Positions 1-6,697 of a stretch of DNA of 64,000 nucleotides are shown piece after piece; position 1 is the first letter of the stretch; the number at the start of each line of letters is the position of its first letter. The DNA is taken from NCBI GenBank assembly GCA_027486675.1, contig JAIXOQ010000030.1:1-64000 (forward strand), read 5' to 3'. The DNA is from Pseudomonadota bacterium. Lineage in GTDB: Bacteria > Bdellovibrionota > UBA1018 > CAIMNF01. Made by a program: the position numbers and the translations under genes. The notes under the pieces were generated by a model. That model was not told where the DNA came from. It searched no databases and saw nothing but the letters and a program-made list of their open reading frames with translations.

Positions 1-18
1 ATTCCTGCCTCTTTCACT

Positions 19-126
19 CCGCCCTCATGCCCCAATTCTTAAGCCCCGCCCAAGACCACTACCCATCGTTGAGGGGGAGTGGTCTTGGGCAAAAAGGGGC
101 TGCTCACACCCAAGGCATGAGGGCGG
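19..126. repeat. Nested inverted-repeat (cruciform) structure
   Basis: Three nested pairs of complementary arms: an outer 13-bp pair at 19-31 and 114-126, a 6-bp pair at 42-47 and 96-101, and an inner 13-bp pair at 48-60 and 78-90, closing on a loop at 61-77. The two inner pairs abut on the left side but are separated by five A residues on the right. It lies just beyond the 3' end of the minus-strand replication-relaxation gene, so it could act as a terminator. It is longer and more complex than a usual Rho-independent terminator, however, and lacks a clear U-tract. An extragenic repeat or the end of a mobile element fits equally well. Confidence 0.6.
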
Positions 127-153
127 ATAAAAGTTCTGCAATCATTCAAGATT

Positions 154-972
154 TCAGGCAGCGATCGCTTTCGGATTGTTTTGGTTTACTGTGCTCAAGC
201 CCTGAGCACCTGCCTGAGCAGGCACTGTTGTCGCGGTTAAGTTTATAGCCTCTTTCAGGCTACAGATTTGATGGAGTCTATAGACCATTGCATCTAAGTT
301 TTTCGCTTCAAGATCCTGAAGTAAGGTAACGCCGATACAGTCTTCGGATCCATTCCTTCCGTACCGAGCCGCCATGTTGAGAATCTTGTTACGGCAGGAT
401 TCAGTTTTCACGATGTACCAGGTGAAAACCGTAGACACCTCAAACTTCTGAAAGCGTGCCTTATAGCGTTGGTCTGACTTGGCATGGAGTTCCATTTCAA
501 GCGCCACCTTTGCATTTGGCTTTAGGAAATGCCGAAATAGAATCAGTGCATCCGGCACTAGGATCTGTGACCTTTCATTCCACCTATTACGCTTCATGAC
601 TTCAGACCGCAGGGACCTTTCTGTTATCCAAGATTTCACGACGCCTAGCCGTTCCAGGTAATGGCGTAGGTTTCCAATTTCAATTTCATGCTCGATCTGG
701 TGCCTCGGGTAGGTGGTTGTTATGCCCTCCTCACCAATGGCCTTTGTCCCTTCAGACGCAATGACGAAGACACTGGTTCCATCGCTAAGGGTTCCTCTAC
801 GCCGGACATAATGGCCTTCTTCAAGCTTTCGCAAGCGTCTTAAGACGGTGGTTTTCTCCACGTCTTCAAAGAACCACTGGCAGATCTGTCGCCGTGACAT
901 TAATCCGTATTCGAAGAGGGTCCTGAAAAGCTTCAGGTCTCGGACTGTTGGTCTTGCTCCTTTTTCCGTCAT
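154..972 (-). CDS. Replication-relaxation family protein (winged helix)
   Basis: A 272-residue protein resembling the plasmid replication-relaxation family (Replic_Relax). Residues about 8-75 form a winged-helix-like DNA-binding region, with motif LMSRRQICQWFF followed by RRLRKLEEGHYVRR. A basic and acidic alpha/beta region follows, with the VPDALILF and VALEMELH motifs typical of this family's nuclease-like fold. Such proteins occur on plasmids and integrative elements, where they are linked to replication or mobilisation; here the precise role is inferred. The start codon overlaps the stop of the upstream membrane protein gene by 4 bp (ATGA), so the two are translationally coupled. Its presence suggests that the left end of the window derives from an integrated element. 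Confidence 0.6.
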   Translation of the reverse strand: MTEKGARPTVRDLKLFRTLFEYGLMSRRQICQWFFEDVEKTTVLRRLRKLEEGHYVRRRGTLSDGTSVFVIASEGTKAIGEEGITTTYPRHQIEHEIEIGNLRHYLERLGVVKSWITERSLRSEVMKRNRWNERSQILVPDALILFRHFLKPNAKVALEMELHAKSDQRYKARFQKFEVSTVFTWYIVKTESCRNKILNMAARYGRNGSEDCIGVTLLQDLEAKNLDAMVYRLHQICSLKEAINLTATTVPAQAGAQGLSTVNQNNPKAIAA

Positions 973-1523
973 CGTGAGTACCTCCCGAAAGCCGCGTCAG
1001 CGGCCTTAAGAAGTTCCTGCTTTCCCGATTCTTGTTCTTGTAATCGCGCTCTTTCGGCTGCTAGGTCTGGTTGCTTGAGCCGTTCGATCTCATTTTGTAG
1101 GGCCTCTGCTTCGTCCTTCGCTTCCAGTAAGAGGGCCGCATATTCCTCGTTCTGTAGCGTGAGGGTCCGTTTTGCCTCGGTCAGTGTGGCTATGAGTTCC
1201 AGTTTCCGGGTCAGTTCTGCATCTCGGTGTTTTCTTTCAGCCTCGTACCTATCCGTCAGAGAGCGCGTTTCCTCGTACATCCGCGTGATCTGCTTATCGT
1301 GCAGAGCTACGCCGATGCCGATGATGAAGACACCGCAGAAGAGTTCTACGGTGATCCGGCCGTAGAGGCGGAAGTATTCAAGTGAATAGGCGTAGGTCGG
1401 TACAAGTACGTATTGAAAGAAGCCACCTAAGAATCTGTAGGCCAGCCACAGAGTCAAAGCGCTCATCGCAAGAAACAGGAATGTCTCTAGACGTAAGAAA
1501 AAATTCTCCGAATCGTCAGCCAT
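969..1523 (-). CDS. Membrane protein with C-terminal coiled coil
   Basis: A 184-residue protein of unrecognised family. Residues about 12-33 (FLFLAMSALTLWLAYRFLGG) and about 55-73 (ELFCGVFIIGIGVALH) look like two membrane segments. Residues about 78-170 are highly charged and predicted to form a long coiled coil (RSLTDRYEAERKHRDAEL onward). The ATG is preceded by a good AAAGGAG ribosome-binding site, which fixes the start. The gene overlaps the downstream replication-relaxation gene by 4 bp, so the two probably work together, for example as a membrane-anchored partner of a plasmid-type replication or mobilisation protein (inference). A 17-nt homopolymer lies immediately 5' of its ribosome-binding site. 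Confidence 0.6.
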   Translation of the reverse strand: MADDSENFFLRLETFLFLAMSALTLWLAYRFLGGFFQYVLVPTYAYSLEYFRLYGRITVELFCGVFIIGIGVALHDKQITRMYEETRSLTDRYEAERKHRDAELTRKLELIATLTEAKRTLTLQNEEYAALLLEAKDEAEALQNEIERLKQPDLAAERARLQEQESGKQELLKAADAAFGRYSR

Positions 1524-2177
1524 TCGAATTCTCCTTTATTTTTTTTTTTTTTTTTCTTAAAGGGATTCGCAAATGAGAGGCTACATTCTGTCGGTTTAGT
1601 TACACGTCTCCCTTCGGTGAAACCCCGATGAATGCAGTCATGGATTGGTCTGCGCCGTCTTCGCGCTTTAAAAAATCAAAAGTTGGTTCCTAAAAATCCT
1701 CTTTGTTTGAATGTGACGGCGGTATTCGCATAGATATCCAAACTTTTCGTTAGCGAGAAGTGTGCCGGGGAAAACGCGACAGAAACGCCATAAAGCGGCT
1801 CTCAAAGGAGTAAAAAATCATCGGTTAATGTAGGTTTTGGGGGAACTGCATATTTTTTATGCAGGAGGGGGCGTTTCAGTCCCTTGAGTGAGCGACTGGT
1901 TGCGCCCACCTTTCACCGAACTCCAGAGTTACAGCGAGAGGTTTCCATCGTAAAGTTCTAGCGCTGCAAGCTCATGCCAGGCCGGTCATTGGCGGGATGT
2001 TGCTGCTTAATTATGCATAACAATCTGTAATAAAAGAGGTTTTTTGATTCACGTGAAATTGGCAAATAACCGATCCATCAGCCGAAAATCAGAGCCGTCT
2101 TCCACCAAAGAAAAACGATGAGAGATGCGAGGATTAGCGCGCTATTCACTGAAATCATTTCATCGTACGTGTATTTG
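1524..2177. other. Non-coding region with homopolymer and hairpins
   Basis: No credible gene is seen in about 650 bp. The stretch contains a 17-nt T run (1539-1555), a perfect 7-bp hairpin CTGCATA/TATGCAG at 1846-1864, and an imperfect hairpin around 1870-1910. A 29-nt motif at 1912-1940 is repeated at 2918-2946. Short open frames here, including the antisense one near 2078-2344, have no recognisable features. Confidence 0.5.
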
Positions 2178-2192
2178 TTGACTATTTTTATA

Positions 2193-2221
2193 TTGTATTT
2201 TGATGACTGTTCAACTATAGT
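2193..2221 (+). promoter_or_regulatory. Probable sigma-70-type promoter
   Basis: A TTGTAT (-35, 2193-2198) and a TATAGT (-10, 2216-2221) are separated by 17 bp, about 20 bp ahead of the ATG of the exported-protein gene at 2242. The region is AT-rich. The assignment is by consensus match only. Confidence 0.4.
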
Positions 2222-2241
2222 GATCCCACATAGGAGATTCC

Positions 2242-2646
2242 ATGAAAAATTTAGTTGCTGTGTTTGTTCTATCACTCGTTTTCGGCGCTTCGTTTGCTTC
2301 CGCCCAAAATGGGGCAAAAAATCTTTTAACTGAAAACCAGACAATCGTCGACACGTACATGTCTAGACATGGGTATTACATTGATAAGAATGGCTGCCTA
2401 GCAGATCGAACAGATACATGTCTCATTAACTATCCAAAGTTAGTCGTTATTCTCGAGTCCTACGTTAGAACCATGAAAGGTGAGACTGATGGCGAGGGTT
2501 ATAATAACCTTGGCACTCAGATGGGGATTTTTTATGCCCAGATGACTGAGGATAAAACATGGGATTCGGCAAGTAGCTTAGTGATACTCATCGCAACAGA
2601 TCCGAAGTTTGTTTCAAGTTCAGACCTGTATATTTATAAGAACTAA
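2242..2646 (+). CDS. Small exported protein of unknown function
   Basis: A 134-residue protein with a clear Sec signal peptide (MKNLVAVFVLSLVFGASFASA, cleavage after about residue 21) and a mature domain of about 112 residues. The mature part contains two cysteines (NGCLADRTDTC) that could form a disulfide, so a periplasmic or secreted location is likely. I do not recognise the family. AGGAG lies 6 nt before the ATG and supports the start. The gene is more AT-rich than its neighbours and stands alone, with its own promoter-like sequence and terminator and a related 29-nt repeat on each side. This suggests a horizontally acquired single-gene module (inference). Confidence 0.6.
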   Translation: MKNLVAVFVLSLVFGASFASAQNGAKNLLTENQTIVDTYMSRHGYYIDKNGCLADRTDTCLINYPKLVVILESYVRTMKGETDGEGYNNLGTQMGIFYAQMTEDKTWDSASSLVILIATDPKFVSSSDLYIYKN

Positions 2647-2747
2647 ATAGAGCTTGGATTTAGTTGCAGTGGTGAGCGCCTGGACTGCGCTCCTTCAAAC
2701 TGCGACCCTGCTTCGTGTTGATGCGAAGCAAAATAATATTTAAATGG

Positions 2748-2782
2748 AGCGCGATGGAGCAATCCGTTGCGCTTATTTTTTT
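2748..2782 (+). terminator. Rho-independent terminator
   Basis: An 11-bp stem (2748-2758 paired with 2763-2773, including two G-T pairs) closes on a GCAA tetraloop and is followed by TATTTTTTT. It terminates the exported-protein gene ending at 2646. A second, weaker hairpin (GCTTCG/CGAAGC, 2710-2729) lies between. Confidence 0.65.
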
Positions 2783-3018
2783 AGATTTCATAAATGTCAT
2801 TCAGTCGATGAAAATTCTCTATGTCGTCCGGTAACGCCGAGGGTTTATCTAGGTTTCAAAGTTTGTTCGGGATATACCCAGTTCCACGGCAGCGACCTTC
2901 TTCTTCCTGATCCACACTTCACCGAACCCTAGTGTTACGGTGAGCAAGACAAGTTCGATATTAAGAAATCTGTGCCCGGGGCAAAAGTACGACGCGGCTG
3001 GCCGCGTTTCTTTCAGCC
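2783..3018. other. Non-coding stretch with repeated hairpin motif
   Basis: No gene is seen. The motif TTCACCGAACCCTAGTGTTA (from 2918) folds into a small hairpin (TCACCG/CGGTGA). It is a diverged copy of the motif at 1912-1940, matching at about 24 of 29 positions. Confidence 0.4.
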
Positions 3019-3318
3019 TCACGCGGCCATTTTGAATTGAATCTTCGCCCGAACTCCTAAAGCCGAAAGGACTCGGAGCATTAGATCGGTCGAAATTTCC
3101 TTCGTATTGCGGTTCACGAGCGCCGTCACGCGAGTTCGCGATGTATGAGCGAGTTTCGCAACTTGAGCATGAGTGAGTTCTTTATCTTCGATGACCTCAA
3201 TGATCTTGTCATTCAGGTCGGAACGGATCTCAATCTCAAGCCCATCAGCAGGAGAGAGCCCTAAGACTTCAGCTAGTTCTTCCGCTGACTGAGCAATGAT
3301 TCTTTTATTCTTTTTCAT
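3019..3318 (-). CDS. HigA-type antitoxin (XRE helix-turn-helix)
   Basis: A 99-residue DNA-binding antitoxin. A helix-turn-helix of the Cro/C1 type covers residues about 45-85: ELTHAQVAKLAHTSRTRVTA is the HTH, and ISTDLMLRVLSALG follows as in HigA-like proteins. The N-terminal part (residues 1-40) is probably the toxin-neutralising segment. The start overlaps the 3' end of the upstream toxin gene by 14 bp. The toxin-first gene order is typical of higBA-type modules. It is expected to repress its own operon by binding the palindrome at 3642-3667. Confidence 0.75.
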   Translation of the reverse strand: MKKNKRIIAQSAEELAEVLGLSPADGLEIEIRSDLNDKIIEVIEDKELTHAQVAKLAHTSRTRVTALVNRNTKEISTDLMLRVLSALGVRAKIQFKMAA

Positions 3319-3637
3319 CGAGTAGCTCCTTCAATCTTTTCTTTCCTATGTCGATCTCAGGTTTCGGCGTCTTTTCGGTCTTCTTCGTAAACGCGTGAAA
3401 CACCAAAATCTCGTTCGCAAGCCTTGCTAGGTAAAACACACGATAAGCACCAGTTCGATCCTTGATCCGCAACTCTTCGACGCCCTGTGCAACAGACGGC
3501 ATCACCCGCGATAGTGGCATTACGAGCTTCGATCCCTTCTGGAGATCGAAGATGACTTTGCCGATCTCCCGCCTCACTTCCTCCGAAAACTCCTGAATGG
3601 CATCACGGGCCTTAGGGTGGAATCTCGCAGTCTTCAC
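3305..3637 (-). CDS. HigB/Gp49-type toxin (RelE superfamily)
   Basis: A 110-residue protein of the phage-derived Gp49-like/HigB group, which are ribosome-dependent mRNA endonucleases. Supporting motifs are FHPKARDAIQEFSEEVRREI at the N-terminus, GVEELRIKDRTGAYRVFYLA (the core beta strands with conserved Arg) and ILVFHAFTKKTEKTP, where KKT is typical. The start is GTG at 3637. No Shine-Dalgarno separates it from the palindrome 5 bp upstream, so the mRNA may have a very short leader. It forms an operon with the overlapping antitoxin gene downstream. Catalytic activity is inferred from the family. Confidence 0.75.
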   Translation of the reverse strand: MKTARFHPKARDAIQEFSEEVRREIGKVIFDLQKGSKLVMPLSRVMPSVAQGVEELRIKDRTGAYRVFYLARLANEILVFHAFTKKTEKTPKPEIDIGKKRLKELLDEKE

Positions 3638-3641
3638 TTAT

Positions 3642-3667
3642 CTAATGTCCCAGATCCGGGACATTAG
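3642..3667. promoter_or_regulatory. Operator-like palindrome of the toxin-antitoxin operon
   Basis: A perfect 10-bp inverted repeat CTAATGTCCC / GGGACATTAG with a 6-nt spacer, 4 bp upstream of the toxin GTG. Its symmetry and position match the autoregulatory sites bound by HigA-type antitoxins. Confidence 0.6.
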
Positions 3668-3813
3668 GTCAATAGCTAGGATTTGGATGGGGTGGGAAGG
3701 TCGATGGCCACTATTAGGCCTAAGGAATACGGTTCGCCTACTTCGTCGCCTTCGGCACCATTACTTCAGATCCCCATCGCAATACTTCGTCAGACTTCGG
3801 ACTCATCTCACGC

Positions 3814-3833
3814 CGCGTACGTTCACGTACGCG
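3814..3833. repeat. Perfect 8-bp hairpin in leader region
   Basis: CGCGTACG and CGTACGCG flank the tetraloop TTCA. The surrounding 3700-3860 stretch is rich in short TTCG-containing repeats and holds no gene. It lies about 80 bp upstream of the DUF5655-like gene and could structure its leader. Confidence 0.4.
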
Positions 3834-3910
3834 TTATTCGCTTCGCCTCGTCTTCCTTGTCTTGCTCGGGTCTCTTCGTAATGCACACTAGAGCGAAGGG
3901 GGGACTTGAA

Positions 3911-4306
3911 GTGAGAAACATAAAACCAAAAAAGAAAGCATCCACGCCCAAGTCTGATCCTAAAGATTGGCAGACTACGGAAAAAGCACTTTTAGAGAAT
4001 CTGGACGGAGACTTACTTGAGGCATGGAGCAAGATCAAGATCTTTGCCTCCGCTTTAGGTGAACAAAGAGTCTATGCCTCAGGAAAGGCGATCATGTTTT
4101 CTAAGAAGACCTGCTTCTTTTTTGTTCGCCCCAAAAAATCGTATCTTGAAGTGGTTATTTTTTTGCGGGATTCAAAAAAGAGAAAAGGTTTTCATTCCGT
4201 AGTTGCTGTGTCGAAAACAAAATTCGCTCACACCGCCAAAGTGTTTCATGCCGATCAGATTGAAGGTTCACTTACGGAAGCTATTGCGGATTCGTATAGG
4301 GTATAA
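3911..4306 (+). CDS. DUF5655-like protein
   Basis: A 131-residue protein resembling the small DUF5655 domain: DLLEAWSKIKIFASALGEQR, then IMFSKKTCFFFVRPKKSYLE and VVIFLRDSKK, with a C-terminal HTAKVFHADQIEGSLTEAI. These are the alternating helix and beta-strand blocks of that family, which has no established function. I chose the GTG at 3911 because AAGGGGGG precedes it with 7-nt spacing; the open frame upstream (from 3683) is repeat-rich and lacks protein-like sequence. The N-terminus is very lysine-rich. Neighbours are a toxin-antitoxin pair and a broken CoA-transferase, so the gene sits in accessory DNA. Confidence 0.55.
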   Translation: MRNIKPKKKASTPKSDPKDWQTTEKALLENLDGDLLEAWSKIKIFASALGEQRVYASGKAIMFSKKTCFFFVRPKKSYLEVVIFLRDSKKRKGFHSVVAVSKTKFAHTAKVFHADQIEGSLTEAIADSYRV

Positions 4307-4415
4307 TTCAATTACGCGGATGGGGCCCCTGTCTGAGCCACCGGTCGCTGAGCTGAGTTCCGATCTTTTCTGGTTCCTCATGGCTATCTTTCTCCCCATC
4401 GCGTAACCCAGTGTT

Positions 4416-5625
4416 ATGCGCGTCTTTGTGCAAGGTGGAGCGTCCACGCCTTCAGAACTCTTAACTCTGTTTTGGAAAGAAAACCCCGATACCTCGGTTG
4501 AACTGATGCACCTGCATTTGATGGGAGATCCTCTTTCAGGCCTAGGTCGAGCCGGCCCAAGGCGCACTCAGTTCTTTGTTGGCTCAGAACTACGGAAGTC
4601 CACCGACTACGATCACATCGATTACCTGCCCTGCTTTTTATCTGAGATCCCTCGTCTGCTGCGTGATGGACCAAAGAAGCCTGACCTTGCTTTGATTCAA
4701 GTCAGCCCGCTAAATACTGAGGGATTTTGCAGTCTCGGCCCAAACGTCGACATCGCGCGCTGCCATCGACACAGCCCCGCGCATTTGGGCGCAGATCAAT
4801 CCGCAGGTTCCAGAAGTTTTTGGCGATGGGTATATTTCAGCTTCAAGATTCGAGCGAGTCATTCACGTCGATCGGCCACTCACTGAAGCAGAAGCGCATC
4901 AGCCATCGGTGGAAGAGAGAGTGATCGGAAAGCTTGTGGCCTCACTCATCGAGGACGGCTCCACACTGCAAATGGGAATAGGCGCTATTCCGGAAGCCGT
5001 GCTCGGCGCGCTCGGGTCTCATCGTCACCTTGGGGTCCACACTGAGATGTTCACGGACGCTTTGATCCCGCTGATTAAAAGTGGTGCGATCGATAACTCG
5101 AAGAAGATCGTCTTGCCTGGAGTTTCGGTCAGTGAATTTGTGACGGGGACCAGGCGCACATATACGCATTTGCACAAGAACCCTTTGATCTCCCTTTTAG
5201 ACATCGGCTTTGTGAATAATCCGATCACGATCGCGCAAAACCCAAAAGTCATTGCGATCAACTCTGCCGTAGAGATTGATCTGACAGGGCAAGTCTGTGC
5301 AGATTCCGTGGGATTTAAGGTGATTTCGGGTGTGGGCGGCCAGATGGATTTCATGCGTGGGGCTGCTCTATCCAAGGGCGGTAAGCCCATCATCGCGATG
5401 ACTTCTCGGACGAAGTCCGGGCGATCAAAGATAGTCGCGGGTCTTGCCCGAGGAGCTGGGGTAGTCACAACGCGTGCACACGTGCATTACGTGGTTACAG
5501 AATTTGGGATTGCAGATCTCTACGGCAAAACGTTAGGTGAGCGGGCCAAGGCGCTTGCTGGGATTGCGCATCCGGAGGATCGTGAGGATTTATTAAACTG
5601 CCTCAGAACCCTGCGCTTACAGTGA
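4416..5625 (+). pseudogene. Acetyl-CoA hydrolase/4-hydroxybutyrate CoA-transferase, frameshifted
   Basis: Two adjacent frames together encode one CoA-transferase of the acetyl-CoA hydrolase/transferase family. The first (from 4416) starts at MRVFVQGGASTPSELL and reaches LNTEGFCSLGPNVDIAR. The expected continuation, AAIDTAPRIWAQINPQVPEV, is in the next frame. The break coincides with a (GC)3 run at 4755-4760, where loss of one GC unit explains the shift. The second frame carries the VHTEMFTD motif with the family's catalytic glutamate, then GQVCADS and RGAGVVTTRAHVHYVVTEFG. About 20 usual N-terminal residues are absent, with an in-frame TAA just upstream, and the last residues run into the end of the decayed IS. 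The gene is very likely inactive. Confidence 0.7.
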
Positions 5626-6697
5626 AGAGGTCAGCACGACTAAATCTCGGTAACTTTGGCCTAATTCTTGAATATCCATGGGTCATGAAGCCTAAATGCC
5701 CTAATTGTTGCAAAAGCCCCTGTCCTCAAGCCAGATCTGTAGTCCGTAAAGGCTACTACTTCCGATCCTCAGATTCCCGCCACATCAGGCGGTACCGCTG
5801 CTTAGGGTGCGGCCGATTCTTCTCCGCGGCCACAGGCAACCCTTGCTTTGGTCAAAAGAAGCGCCGCAAGAATACGCCTTTGTTTCATCTGCTCACTTCA
5901 GGAGTCTCCATGCGCCGAGCGGCTGCGCTACTTCAGGTTTCTAAGAACACTGTAGCGAGTAAGAAAGTGTTTTTAGCCAAGCGCGCTCGCATCGAACTGG
6001 GAGAGTTCTTGGATAAACACTATTCCTCAGATTCTTTAGCGACCGATGTGCAGTTTGATGACATGGAGACATTTCATCACTCAAAACTTAAGCCGCTCAG
6101 CATCCCGCTCGCGGTAGAAAATAACAGCCGGTTAATTTTAGGCTTTGGGGTGAGCGTGATGCCCGCTAAAGGTGTGCTTGCGGAAAAATCTCGCAAGAAA
6201 TATGGCAAAAGAGCTGATGAACGTGCCGTGGTCTGGCGCAAGGTCTTCAGAGGCCTCCGACCCTACATCGCACAAAATGCTGTGTTTCACTCCGACTGCA
6301 ACCCGCTCTACCCAAGTGCCCTAAGAAAATACTTCCCTCACGTGAAGTACAAACGTTCCTTGTCCCGTCGTGCATGTGTTGTTGGCCAGGGTGAACTTAA
6401 GGCCGGAGGATTTGATCCGCTCTTTAGCCTAAATCACACTGCTGCGATGCTAAGAGCCAACATCAACCGCCTATTCCGCAAGACATGGTGCACGACTAAA
6501 AAAATAACAGCTCTTTATGACCATATCTCGCTCTATGCATTACGGCACAATCGGAATATCCTGGCGGAGCGAGACCGCAGAATACGGATATTGAACCTCG
6601 GCAAAACAAACTCATCACTGACCAGCCAGGGAGTTACTGACGGAGGCAACTCGGAGTACCTGACTACCGCCTAGGTACACTCTGCTGGGTCAGTTTA
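5594..6697 (+). mobile_element. Degenerate IS1/IS1595-like insertion sequence
   Basis: This region surrounds a transposase gene homologous to the one at 45427-46341. Imperfect terminal inverted repeats are visible: TAAACTGCCTCAGAACCCTG at 5594 and, on the opposite strand, TAAACTGACCCAGCAGAGTG ending at 6697, identical at about 13 of 20 positions. The TAAACTGACCC end resembles the CTAACTGACCCC end of the second element. I see no target duplication. The left end falls inside the CoA-transferase C-terminus, and the right end supplies the TAA stop codon of fadD. Boundaries are approximate. Confidence 0.5.
5685..6674 (+). CDS. IS transposase with N-terminal zinc ribbon
   Basis: A 329-residue transposase. 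The N-terminal zinc ribbon carries CPNCCKSPCPQ and CLGCGRFFSAATGNPCFGQK. A helix-turn-helix follows (SGVSMRRAAALLQVSKNTVA), then a DDE-type catalytic region with DVQFDDMETFHH and AVFHSDCNPLYP as the first two acidic positions. The conserved C-terminal block is FDPLFSLNHTAAMLRANINR with RKTWCTTK. The architecture matches IS1/IS1595-like elements. It is clearly related to the protein encoded at 45427-46341 but diverged throughout. The ATG at 5685 was chosen because homology begins there (MKPKCPN). Its imperfect element ends suggest it is no longer mobile, although the frame is intact. Confidence 0.7.
   Translation: MKPKCPNCCKSPCPQARSVVRKGYYFRSSDSRHIRRYRCLGCGRFFSAATGNPCFGQKKRRKNTPLFHLLTSGVSMRRAAALLQVSKNTVASKKVFLAKRARIELGEFLDKHYSSDSLATDVQFDDMETFHHSKLKPLSIPLAVENNSRLILGFGVSVMPAKGVLAEKSRKKYGKRADERAVVWRKVFRGLRPYIAQNAVFHSDCNPLYPSALRKYFPHVKYKRSLSRRACVVGQGELKAGGFDPLFSLNHTAAMLRANINRLFRKTWCTTKKITALYDHISLYALRHNRNILAERDRRIRILNLGKTNSSLTSQGVTDGGNSEYLTTA

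Noticed and set aside
1860-1945. An attC-like (integron) recombination site
   Set aside because: The GGGCG/CGCCC and CAGTC/GACTG stems loosely resemble an attC, but the GTTRRRY/RYYYAAC core pair in correct spacing is missing, and no integrase gene is in the window.
2078-2344. 88-codon minus-strand frame
   Set aside because: It is antisense to the promoter and start of the exported-protein gene, with no independent start signal or protein features.
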